Shown piece after piece: positions 49,151 to 59,949 of a DNA stretch of 60,000 nt (position 1 is the stretch's first letter; every line of letters starts with the position of its first letter). Below the pieces are notes generated by a model that searched no databases, was not told the origin of the DNA, and saw only the letters and a program-made list of their open reading frames with translations. The stretch is from Membranipora membranacea (Eukaryota > Bryozoa > Gymnolaemata > Cheilostomatida > Membraniporidae): assembly GCA_914767715.1 (NCBI GenBank), contig OU612066.1, positions 17,615,001 to 17,675,000 of the forward strand, written 5' to 3'. The translations under genes and the position numbers were made by a program.

Positions 49151-49829
49151 AAGACACCAAAGCAACTGATTAAAGCCTCGATAGTAGGCTTTCATTGCAA
49201 ACAGGCCTGTGGGGAATGGTAGTAATGCGTGCAAAAGCATTTGTGTTCCATTACAGCTCAGAAAAAAACTGATACACTGATTATGCATAATCAAATGTAA
49301 CCTGTTGTGATAAAAGTGTCCGTTAAAAGGCCGTCCACTTATTACCTCTGATAAATGTCCATGCACATGTGCTAAACACCCGTCCGTTACTGCCAACTGG
49401 CCATCCGTTTCATGCTAGCTAGTTGTTTGAACAAAATTTGTCAAGACAGAATATTATGAAATATTTTGTAATATCTCATCTGATACGGCCTTTGCGATAA
49501 GGCAGTAGAGAAAGATAGAGTTTAGCTCCGCAATAAGAATACAGTTAGTTACACATCGGAGCGCAACAACTAGCTAATGTAACTTTTGTGAATATACGGG
49601 TCCCTGTTGATAGATACACGCAGGGTTTGTCAGTAACCACAAGTGGCAGTAAATGGTGCTGACTATGCATCAATCTTGAAACCTGACCAGACAACACCCA
49701 GGCAGGAGCAGGGGATGCTCAAACCCTTACTAGCTACTAGCTTACTTACTTACTACACCCAGTCAGCGGAAACTACACCAACAGCCCGTAATACTGTTAT
49801 ATCTAGAAAGTGGCATTTTTGGTTTCATT

Positions 49830-50190
49830 AATGTAGCCACATTGACATTTTAATAATACTGATATTGCAAGGTAACCATTCCCTTTCCATCAAATACCAG
49901 GCACCTAGCATTTCTAATTAATAGACGATTCATCATTAATGTATTTTTGCCACATCATATTAACTGTCAGTTGAGTGAGTGGAATAGAGAAGAATAGAAG
50001 CATAAACAACAGCTCGCTCTTTTCCCTTATTTCCATCTCACCATCTTACGATCCAACTCAAAAGCACTCTTTCTCGCTAACTATAAGATCTTAGAACACA
50101 ACTTGACATATAATACATGAAGAGCACTTCGGCACTAGAATAAACACCCCACAGCTATCCAAGAACACGCTTATTTCCTTATAACAACTG
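49830..50190 (+). repeat. Direct repeat, copy 1 (holds the empty TTAA site)
   Basis: GCCACATTGACATTTTAATA to CCTTATAACAA. It is repeated at 51806-51927 plus 53814-54032, where it is split by the TTAA element. Here the target site is intact at 49960-49963. Confidence 0.8.
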
Positions 50191-50327
50191 GTGGACGGTG
50201 CGACAATCCAGCGACTCTCAGCCAAGCGATAATCGAGGATGATCATCCAAAGTGCCGGATGGCTTATGTGCCTTCATATTAAATAAATAATATCTACACT
50301 GAAGAAGTGAGTTGAACTTGACTCTAA

Positions 50328-50661
50328 AGGCCTTGCTACATGAGCCCACGAAATGCGTGGAATTGTCTTCCCACGCGTGGTGGGCGTGGCTTCATAGGCT
50401 AAACACACCCCCTTGTGACAACATTGCTAAGTGAGTGACCAATGAGCCATGACCAATGAGTAAGGAGTAATGACCAATTAAATACACTCTATTGTACCAA
50501 CTGGCCAATGACAGAAGCGTAGGTTCACAACGTGGTTAACAACACGAACATGCTGGTCTTTGAAAAGACGCATCGTTAGCATGCCAAACGGCGTGGTTTG
50601 GCATGAACAACGCGTGGAATTGCCTCCCCACGCGATTTCGTGGGCCTGTCTAGCTAGACCT
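50328..50661. mobile_element. Harbinger-like MITE, 334 bp
   Basis: Ends AGGCCTTGCTACATGAGCCC and, reversed, AGGTCTAGCTAGACAGGCCC, both continuing into CACGAAAT and GCGTGG. A TAA is found at 50325-50327 and 50662-50664. A 3-bp TAA/TTA duplication is typical of PIF/Harbinger elements. No coding capacity. Confidence 0.75.
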
Positions 50662-50699
50662 TAACAGCCAGTCAACACACTATGACAATATTATCTTCA

Positions 50700-51803
50700 C
50701 ACAATTAATCTTGCGACACTACTCTTCTTAGACTTTTCATCGGCCTTTAACACTATGTTCCTGATCTTATCTCGCAGCTTACTCATCTTGACTCCAATGT
50801 CACTGAGTGGATCTACAGCTTCTTATCTAACAGAGTGCAAAGAACTGTTGTTGATGGTAAAACTTCAAATGCTATTATAACGAACACTGGCACCCCCCAG
50901 GGCTGCTGTCTGTCTCTGCTTTTGTTCTCCATATATACAAATCAGATTACCTCAAACCTGAGTAATGTTACAATAATTAAGTACTGACACTTGCATCATA
51001 GGCTGCATAGCTAATCAATCAGATCTCAACTCCTATCTTGATGAAATCCATGGAATTGCTAAACAATGTGCTGATTTAAATCTTTTATGAAACCCTACTA
51101 AGACCCAGGAAATGATGCTATCCACCCAATATGTTAAACCTTCTACCCCTACACTTGTTTTAAATGATACTGCTATTGCTTTTAGTGATAAAGTTAAATA
51201 TCTTGGTGTATTAGTTGACGATAAGCTGCGTTTTAATGATCATGTGCATGGTATAGTTTCAAGCGCCTCTCAAAGGATGTATGTAGTCAGGAATTTTGTA
51301 TTTTTAAGCTCTAAATCACTATCAAATATGCTTTTTAAAAGTTTTAATGTATCATGAATCTCCTATTGCTTACCCATTATTTTTAAAAGCTTGTATGCTG
51401 CTGTCAAGCAACGCCTGTGTAAAATTTTCAAGGACGCTATTAAGTTAGGCATTGAACATCCCGACATTTATACCATGATGGACAATCAGACACGAACACT
51501 GGCCTTACGCTATATTCACGATGAGGATCATTTCATCAATGATTTGTTGAGTAAATGTCCATCTGGCAGATACCGTACAGTAAAACATAGAAGCTCACTG
51601 GGGAGAGACTGTTTTCTGCATCATATCACTCTTATTTTAAATGAAATCTTTTTTAGACAGAGATTTGATTTTTTATTCCAAGCGTCTTCGCTTTTTCTTG
51701 CTGATTCAAAGCGCCAGCAATTACACTGTATTTCGCGACTCATTTTTTCTTTTAATAATGCTGTCACTGATAGTAATAAAATCCATCCATCCATCCATCT
51801 ACT
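50700..51803 (+). mobile_element. Non-LTR retrotransposon remnant with broken catalytic motif
   Basis: Same family as 48082-49150 but starting further upstream: LDFSSAFN near 50728, RVQRTVVDGKTSNAI near 50838, GTPQGCCLSLLLFSIYT near 50888. The YADD codons are damaged by small deletions (near 50983-50990). Later blocks: KTQEMMLST, VKYLGVLVDDKLRFNDH, QRMYVVRNF, LALRYIHDEDHF, CPSGRYRTVKHRSS. Stops occur near 51090 and 51355. The 3' end is an ATCC repeat (51780-51800). Confidence 0.85.
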
Positions 51804-51805
51804 GC

Positions 51806-51927
51806 CACATTGACATTTTAATTATACTGATATTGCTAGGTAACCATTCCCTTTCCATCAAATACCAGGCACCTAGCATTTCTAATTAATAGACGATTCA
51901 TCATAAATGTATTTTTGCCACATCATA
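51806..51927 (+). repeat. Direct repeat, copy 2, left part
   Basis: Matches 49830-49960. It continues after the TTAA element at 53814. Confidence 0.8.
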
Positions 51928-51931
51928 TTAA

Positions 51932-53813
51932 ACCACTAGGTGGCTCAATATTACTTATGCATCACATTATTCTCTGATTCTTTACCTCCGTAATGATATG
52001 CATCTTAAAAAAATTGATCGACTCTATGTGCATTATATATCTATCGCAGTAGAGGCCTTCCTAAAAACGCTCGCATAAAATTAATGCTGAAAAGGGTGTG
52101 ATATTTGACGTCACAGAGCTGTTAGCGCGCTGTGTTGATAGAGATTATTCAACAACTTTAGCTAAATAGGTCATGCATCAACATCTTTGTTGACTACACA
52201 CAGTATCCTAGTGGATGCGGTTTTGTCTACACGGCCAGTGTTTTATAATCTTTGACAAGGCTCTCCCCACATAAATTATCACATTGCTGTCAAAACAAAC
52301 ATTATTGTGGCTCATAAAAAATTACCTCATCGATGATTGCAAAATATGCTCATCGTATAAACATCCATTACAGGAATGATACGATCAAATTGTCTAACAT
52401 TATTCAACACACATTATTAAATTCACGATCCTAAGTTTTGTACAAAATATCTCGATGGCAATAATGTTGTCAGATAACTGATGTTATCTAAGTGACAGAT
52501 CTGTTGATTCAGAGAATGAAGCTTCTGGGGCCATTCTGGAGGAATAGGGCAGGCAACTGATGGTGAAGGAATAGGTTTCTTCCCAAGAACTGACCGTGGA
52601 AGACATGCATGTAGAGGTAGGCTTGTTTCTCAAGCAGAAAGACAATAATATTTCAATGGACATTACAATAATTGATGACAAATGGATTTTGATTTACATA
52701 ATCAGCAAAAATTTGTGTAAATAAAAATGTGGTTGATTTTCTGGCTATTTAAACAAATAAAAAGAATCTTTGTCACAGTTAGCCGCAGCACAGTATTTTT
52801 TGGATTTACCTCGGCACGCCATCTACCCAGAACATTATTTAGAACTTTATCATCACATGGAATATTGGTCTGCTGATAAAGTTGGATCAATTAAAAATCT
52901 CCAAATATAAATATACAATGGATGGCAAACAGCAGGTCCTCACCGAAAGTTTTTAGTTAAGTTCACATTATAATACATAACGGCACGAAGGCATACTGAT
53001 AAGCTTGTCAGTTTCAAGAATGTGAGAACAGTAACACAGTTAATGTCTAAAGCTTTATCTAAAGTCTAAAGCTAAAACAAATTGGAATGCTAAGGTCTAA
53101 AAATTCTCGATCTCCTTTCCGTCGTCGGCCTATTTTCGCCAACTTTGTGCAGCCGATGACTCAGCTATCGCTCGATTATTTTATTATCTGACCAAGGATT
53201 TCAAGAAAACCTTGATCTGACCTGCGTCTTACCTCAGTTTAAAGCATGTGTCATTTATTCTCAATCGAACACACACACCGCGTGCTTGTTGTAGTATAAA
53301 ATTCCAAGTTTGTCTACTTAGCCAGTGGATTTCAGTGGAGTATTGTACCCAATGGGGGCGTTTCATAGAATACCTTACTACACAATATAGCCTTAGTTCA
53401 GTGCTCTGTGTTGACCTACATTTGCAGGAATCACACAAATAAGCTGACTTTTTAGACCATCATATCTCGAATTTGGGGATGGCGATGCCAGTGCCCTTCC
53501 ATGAGGTTGCAATTGAGATGTGGATGCAAAGGCTCATAGTGGAAGATGAAAATCAGCACCGTGGATTTTCTGCTGTATTGAATACAAGATAGCTCTGTTT
53601 GTTTTGACTTTACAATAGGCTGATCACTCAAACAGCTCTCTGACGTCACAAAACGTTAGTCTGGCTTGATGTGAGCGTTTTCGGGAAGGCCTCTACTGGG
53701 ATAGATATAAAATGCACTAAGAGTGGACCAATTTTCTAAAGAAGCACATCATTACGGAGCTGAAGAATCAGAGAATAATTTGATGCATGAATAAAATTGA
53801 GCCACCTAGTTGT
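51932..53813. mobile_element. TTAA transposon, 1.9 kb, with long inverted repeats
   Basis: Ends ACCACTAGGTGGCTCAAT and, reversed, ACAACTAGGTGGCTCAAT, with arms of about 200 bp that include GTAGAGGCCTTCC and a TGACGTCA-type motif. TTAA is duplicated at 51928-51931 and 53814-53817, and the paralogous segment at 49940-49990 shows the uninterrupted site. Fits piggyBac or Kolobok types by the TTAA rule. The 1.4-kb interior has no long open frame; a short stretch on the minus strand (52702-52890, with CDDKVLNNVLGRWRAE between splice-like signals) could be a captured exon. Confidence 0.88.
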
Positions 53814-54032
53814 TTAACTGTCAGTTGAGTTTGTGGAATAGAGAAGAATAGAAGCATAAACAACAGCTCGCTCTTTCCCTTATTTCCATCTAACCATCTT
53901 ACAATCCAACTCACAAGCACCCTTCAACACTAACTATAAGATCTTAGAACACAACTTAACATACAATACTTGAAGAGCACATTTAGCACTATAATAAAAC
54001 CCCACAGATCTCCAGAAATACGCTTATGTCCT
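53814..54032 (+). repeat. Direct repeat, copy 2, right part
   Basis: Matches 49960-50190 (CTGTCAGTTGAGT, AGCATAAACAACAGCTCGCT). Confidence 0.8.
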
Positions 54033-54154
54033 TATAACAATACCACCAACCATAGGCCTACATGTGGCAGCTGAGAGCAGGAAGAAAGACGCACAACGTG
54101 GCAGACCCAGTGCGTCAGCATTCATTTTACAGTTCAGTGCCAATGATAATGAAT

Positions 54155-54155
54155 A

Positions 54156-54200
<45 letters not shown>
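54155..54200. repeat. AC/AT microsatellite
   Basis: A run of AC then TA dinucleotides; homologous to the shorter one at 41270. Confidence 0.9.
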
Positions 54201-54203
<3 letters not shown>

Positions 54204-54978
54204 TGTTAGGATCATGGATTTACAGTTGACTGCTCTACAACAAGTAAGTATGTGTACTGGGGCACCTCTTGCCTTGATGTTTGTTACTGCAGGACAGTGC
54301 GGGGATTTATTAGCGCCCCAATCCTGGATCTGGTCTGGGGGCTAGCTAATAATTGATATATGTGTGACACGAGCCATTATCTTGTTGTGATAGCTGAGTG
54401 TAGTGCAGGGCCCGGCGTTGTTAATTATAATTGCCTTTCAGTGCGGGTTTGCAGACAAATGAGCGAACATCTTTGTCATAATATAATTATCAGCAATAGA
54501 GTAAATGAAGGATATAATATCCATAAGGAGCACTGAGGTAATTATAAAGTCTTTTTGGTTTGTATGTTTTGATGTAATTTGCCTTATGTTTTTGATGTAA
54601 TTTGCATTTACAATTCATGTATATTTTTCTTCCAATTGATGGCACCGATTGTCTCCAAGACCAAAAACTTTATAAGCACAATCTTTATTACAGTTTTACG
54701 ATGCCAAAACACCAATAAAGACCTAAACGTGTTCATCTGTCATACTCCACTCCGTATAACTTCTAAACCCGCACTCATCCCATACTGCAGTTACAACTGC
54801 AGTAACAATGTTGTATGAAAGTCGTATTGGACTGGGTACCTTAAATATGTCTTAGAACACAACATGGGCGGCACAACGAAACAAAATCCTCCACACAGTA
54901 ACACAGGCATCTGTCTATTCTCCCTGATCTATCTCTATGCCTATGAGTTTTTGACAAAAGTTGCTACTCTACTGTACT

Positions 54979-55080
54979 GCCCATGGGCCACATAAGCATA
55001 AAGAGTTTGCCAGCCTGTGAACTGCCCCCTATGAACTGGGGGCCAGTTCACAGGCTGGCAAACTCGTTGTGCCTATGGGC
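54979..55080. repeat. Hairpin, about 100 bp
   Basis: AGTTTGCCAGCCTGTGAACT pairs with AGTTCACAGGCTGGCAAACT around a short loop, and the outer GCCCAT ends pair as well. Confidence 0.8.
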
Positions 55081-56094
55081 AATACGCACAAAATAATGAG
55101 TTTTTCTGTACAATTATAATTATATTTAATCATCATTGCTAGCTGCTAAACCCTAGCCAACAGCAAGGAGTTAACCATAATCAATGTACAATATTAACAA
55201 AGCATACATTGTTATAGCAAGGAGTAACCTGGTACCTGTTTCTACTTGGTTATAGGTTTGACAGTTAGACCATTTACATCAGACAAAAGCAGTCTGTATT
55301 TTGTCAACTTGAATGAAAGTTATAAGCCAAATGGTCCAATCATATGTGTTGTAACTCTATCATCTAGTATCTATTCAAGTTTTGCCACTTTCAAAATCCT
55401 CAAAGCTGGAATAGCTGTCAAGCCTTCCCTTACATGAGAAGGTAACTCCAGATTATTATACAGCAGGTTGAAAATCCTGGCTAGCATACACCATACTATT
55501 AGGTACATGAGACCAGGGAGGGCCTCCCTGCTGAGACTGGGGTTCATATGTCAAGACATACTGTGCTGCATGTAAACACTAGGACCAATATTTCATACGA
55601 CGTGATATAGTATAGTAAAAAGACTTTTAATTGCTCAGCAATCAACAACAAAGCCTGCCTTCCTTTTGAATTCAACGAGTGTGGCCTGCTGCGAAGGATA
55701 ACTCCAAGGCATATTCATGATGCTTTAATAAGCAATGCATCCTCAAGTCCCCTGTACTTATCAAGAAGTTATCAAAAATCTAGAATTTTGCTATGAGTCC
55801 TGCTCCTTGGCATCATATCTAAACTTCAGCACCTTGATAAACCCACAAGAGTACTAACATCAAAGACAGAGAGAAAGTGCAATTATGTGACATCCTCTTA
55901 GCGACCTATGCTTAAATACCAAGATATCAGAGTTCTGACATGCGCACAACATGAGTTCTGTAAAAGGTTTTCGGTGGGTCGTGGTATTGGCCTCAAAAAT
56001 ACCTTGAGATGCCTCATGACACCTAAAGACTGACTAAGAACGCCTCAAACATCTCACAACTCCCTCACACAAGGTTAGAATGCTTACTGTTCAG

Positions 56095-56337
56095 GGGGTA
56101 TTTCAATTAGAAAGAGCGATGCATTACTAAAGCAAGTTATCACTATCACATCGCTCAAAATTATCACTCACTTGGTCTTTCAATTAGACAAAATCGCTCA
56201 CAAATCGCTCACTCAGAATGTATATAGTTCCATCAAGTGACTGAGCGATCTGAAAGCGAGACCCCTAGCAGGTATCACTCACTCTGTGAGTGAACGATCA
56301 GATTGCGATTTTGGCTGTTTCTAATTGAAAGACCCCC
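56095..56337. mobile_element. MITE with clustered ATCGCTC motifs
   Basis: Ends CAGGGGGTATTTCAATTAGA and, reversed, CAGGGGGTCTTTCAATTAGA. The interior has many copies of ATCGCTC or GAGCGAT and CACTCA. No clear target duplication. No open frame. Confidence 0.75.
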
Positions 56338-56592
56338 TGGGTAACAAAATGTCACTAGAATAGTGGGAATCCCCAGACCCATGTTGTGCATCCCATTTAT
56401 TCAAAGTATTTGGTGTTGGGATGCCCCCCGGCACTTGACAAAACAATATCATGCGAAGCAAACAAAAATAGTCTTAGAGCATGCATGCATGTCTTATAAC
56501 CATTTGTACCTTAGTACATATAATCCAGCTCAAATAGCTCTTATTATTAGTTTTAACTTTATAAATACACTAGACTGAAGTCAGAAAATTAA

Positions 56593-56969
56593 AGGGCAAC
56601 CAAGGTTTCAAACAACTTCTCATTGATGGCCATTGATTAATAGCAGATTGCACCTTCTGCATGGGGAAAAAGACAAAATATAATTCGGATGATTATTCAG
56701 CCAGAAGTCTTGTGAAACATTTCTTCCATAAGGCAATCAAACTCAGCTAAAAGAGAATACCACATAGCAGTTTCCTGTTCCTGTTATTATTTAGCCTGTG
56801 CTCTATAATTATTACAGTTAAGTCTTGGAACCTCCCCTAAACTGAAGTGTTACCCAGCTTAGAGTCAGCAACTACTTTGAGTTTTGCATCGCGTAATGCA
56901 CAAAGCTGATGCTGCCCAGCACATTATTTGCTACCCATTAATGCATTGCTGCGAAACCTTGGTTGCCCT
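56593..56969. mobile_element. TTAA MITE, 377 bp
   Basis: Ends AGGGCAACCAAGGTTTC and its reverse complement, flanked by TTAA at 56589-56592 and 56970-56973. No coding capacity. Confidence 0.8.
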
Positions 56970-57374
56970 TTAAGTGATCATATAATTCTATTTTCCTGCA
57001 TGGCTGCCACAGCTTGAGTTTGGGTCGTAGGCAACATGTGTTTGAGGGGGGTTATCTTGGGGAGTCGCGGAAACTGCCTCTAAATCAATCAAATAAATTT
57101 TTATACTCAGGCTAGGGGGCGTCAGATGTCAGTAGAGGGAGGGGGGAAGCAATCCCAACACTGGCAAAATGGATCAAACTTTATCTAGTTCTTTTCACGA
57201 TTACTGATTATAGTTTAATAACCTACAAAGGAATGCTACTTAATGCTGACTGACGGGACTTTTGTGTGATTGCAAATATTTTTCATTCTGTTTAAAAGAA
57301 CAAGACTGTTGACATTGATGTAAATTTATTATTTAAAACATCTTAAACTTGTCACACAGGCAAATTTGATTTTG

Positions 57375-57537
57375 GCAGTGTGGACAAGCGAATAGTTTTT
57401 CTCTGGTATGTCTGGGAGTGTCGAGAGTCATAGGTTATAGATATCGGCTTCTGTCAGCTCATTTGGGGGCAAGCCAACGCTTTCTCTCTGCTATGGGTAA
57501 TAGTGCTCAACTCATACTCGATTGACGGCAGTCTTTT
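57375..57537 (-). pseudogene. Dead fingers 3' of ZNF-6
   Basis: Homologous to the remains 3' of ZNF-3 and ZNF-5, but shorter: the outermost dead finger (equivalent of 30150-30230) is absent. Confidence 0.6.
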
Positions 57538-59324
57538 TTATTGTTTTTCTCCAGAATGTTTCAGCATATGCATTTTCAAATTTCTTTGTTCTATGCTTCT
57601 ATAAGGGCATTCAGGGCAAGCAAATGGTTTTTCTCCGTAAGGTCTATGTGTCAGCATGTGTCTCTTCAGTTGTGAGTTATTTGTGCTTCTAAAAGGGCAT
57701 TCAGAGCAAGCAAGTGCTTTATCTCCAGTAGGTCTATGTGTCTGAATGTGTCTCTTCAGGTGTGATTTATTTGTGCTTCTATATGGGCATTCAGGGCAAG
57801 CGAATGGTTTTTCTCCAGTATGAGTCATAATGTGTCTTCTTAAACTTGTTTTTAATGTGGTTCTGTAAGGGCATTGAGGGCAAGCAAATGGTTTCTCTCC
57901 AGTATGTGTCCTCATGTGGAGCATCAGTTGCGATTTATATTTGGTTGTATATTTGCAGTATTTACACTTCTTCTTTTTTCCTCTCAAGTGCTCAGAATTC
58001 TGCTCTGGCTCTGGATATGACCGGGTCAGGGTATCATCAGACTCTATCTGCATATCATGTGGAAGCTCTGTTTTAATCTGCAATGGCTGTTTCGGACCGT
58101 CATCAAGTGTTTCACCATCATTATACTCTTCTGCTACATCGGAATCGTTATCAGTGGTTTGTGAGTATTCTGAGTCACCAGTTAGGCTAGCATCAAACTT
58201 CGCGGTATATCCTACCTTAATAGTGTCCATAGGTGCTGCAGACTCCATTACTTTTCTTGTATCGGATGTTAGATCGTCATGTGATGACAGTGCAGCGACG
58301 TCGTCTGTCATTGGTATACTGACTGTATGGTTAGATTGTATCGTCTCTTCTGGAGACTGACATATACTGCAGTCTTCATCCTGCGCAGCTTCTGCTAAGA
58401 AATATAAACACTATTAACTCATAAGATTAGAATTTGAATCCCAAATGTGTGATCAGAGACAAAAAGAGGTCAACTCTTATTTAGTAAAGAAAGTTCTTGT
58501 CTGCAAAAAAATTCAGTTCAGTCATCGATTGAGTTGGTATACAACAGGAAATTGTAACATTCTGATAATCATCCTGATAATTAGTCATCCTGATAACTAG
58601 CCAGTAATGAGGCCCTGTCTGTTTTCTGATTCGTATTTGATATTATTCCTGTGGTGTTATCTACTCATGTGCCAGTTTTGTGCATTTCTGAATCGACCCA
58701 TGTGCTTGTGTTGTGGTTTTGCTTTTGAATGATTGAGAGTTTTGGGTTGTTGTTGTTTGGAGTTGTCTACACAACTAACCTGAATAGATAACTTCCAATT
58801 GTAGGACTGATTCCCAGTCTACCTGATAACAGGCTCTGTTGCCAAGTTATAACACAGCTACATAATTCACGGTGACCACAAACAACCTTATTTTTAATCG
58901 GAAATTACCTCTGATGAGATTCCTAAAATTGACCTCTAACTGTTTCTGTATACTGAGAGATAGTCCCCCATGTAGTGAGAGTATATCAGTACTTCCACAC
59001 TTTGATGCTAAAAATGCCACCTGGTATCCTTGTTGGCTTACTGACTCAACCTACAGAAGTTTTATAAACAAGGTACCTCATAACAATACCACAGTTCACT
59101 GTAATTATTTCATCGTTTCCAAATTTATCTTCACCTCTGGTCTCGAGTTTATTTAGATAAAATGTAATAATCCACTCTTGTATTGATGTTGTTAGTATTA
59201 TAGAGCAACAAACAAACAACAGATTGTAACCAGAGGAACAAAAAATGTGAAAACTCACCACTCCTGAGAGAAGCTGGCTGATGAATGCTGATAGTTTTTG
59301 TCCTGCGTCAGAGCTTGCCTCCAT
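57538..59324 (-). CDS. ZNF-6, five-finger C2H2 protein
   Basis: Coding exons 59259-59324, 58909-59050 and 57538-58391, introns of 208 and 517 bp; 353 residues. Exon 2 is 6 bp shorter than in the sisters (KCGSTDILS in place of KCGDGSNDILS), keeping frame. The linker has IKVG (motif lost) and IKTE. Five fingers with intact ligands: CKYC first finger; CPQC with LKTSLRRH; CPEC with NKSHLKRH and a THRPTGDKA linker; CSEC with NNSQLKRH and a THRPYGEKP linker; and CPEC with EQRNLKMH. The exon 3 acceptor is TTAGCAG, two possible sites three bases apart. Probable nuclear DNA-binding protein. Confidence 0.82.
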
Positions 59325-59949
59325 GGTTTGACCGAAGTCTACAAAATACAATTTTGAAATGTTTTAATCTGACCGAGAACACGTAGTGTGTCAAGTGCCA
59401 AGCCAAGAACACACTTCGTCACATATTGTTCAATTGGAGCCTGGGTGTATACACATATAGGCATAGATCCAATTCCTAAAAGTGTTTTGTAAATATGTCA
59501 TGGAGAAGTGTGAATATGCTTATGCTGATGGTGAAGTGGAGAAACTGTTCTGTTCAAAAAAGGGGGTCGATGAACAGCAGAGAATGGCAGGCAAGCTTGA
59601 TCTCAGAGCTCTGCATACCACATCATATTGTGATCACAAGCAAAGACCAGATTATCTGGTCTGAGAAATAGAGAACAATTAAAACCCGAATTGAGGGTGC
59701 CCTGGGAAGAAGGTCTCTGAGAGAGCACATGAGAAAAAAATTAGACGTGTTTGACACAACGCCAAGACAAAGGTTGGAATTGAGAACCATTCGCAATAGA
59801 AAGTATGCTGCCTCGGATTTGCGGCTGGGTTAGCAACCAACTTTCTGACAAAACTTGGGCTGTCAGACTGAGACAGCTTGGGCCCAACACATTTCTTTGG
59901 CTGTGGATTTGACCAGCATTAAATTCTATAGTTATTGGAAGTAGGCATT

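Larger units (their letters stand above)
41311..54110 (-). repeat. ZNF-5 duplication unit, expanded by insertions
   Basis: Pieces of the standard unit occur in order at 41311-41560, 42637-47290, 49215-49745 and then again from 54110. Two foreign blocks split it: about 47300-49214 with a LINE fragment, and about 49746-54110 with a Harbinger-like MITE, a second LINE and a TTAA element. The poly-G run at 42189-42201 is bracketed by AGCCTGTCTTTGT and its near reverse complement. Confidence 0.6.

Noticed and set aside
54024-54215. Minus-strand ORF with IYIYIYIYMCVCVC
   Set aside because: Translation of the AC/AT microsatellite.
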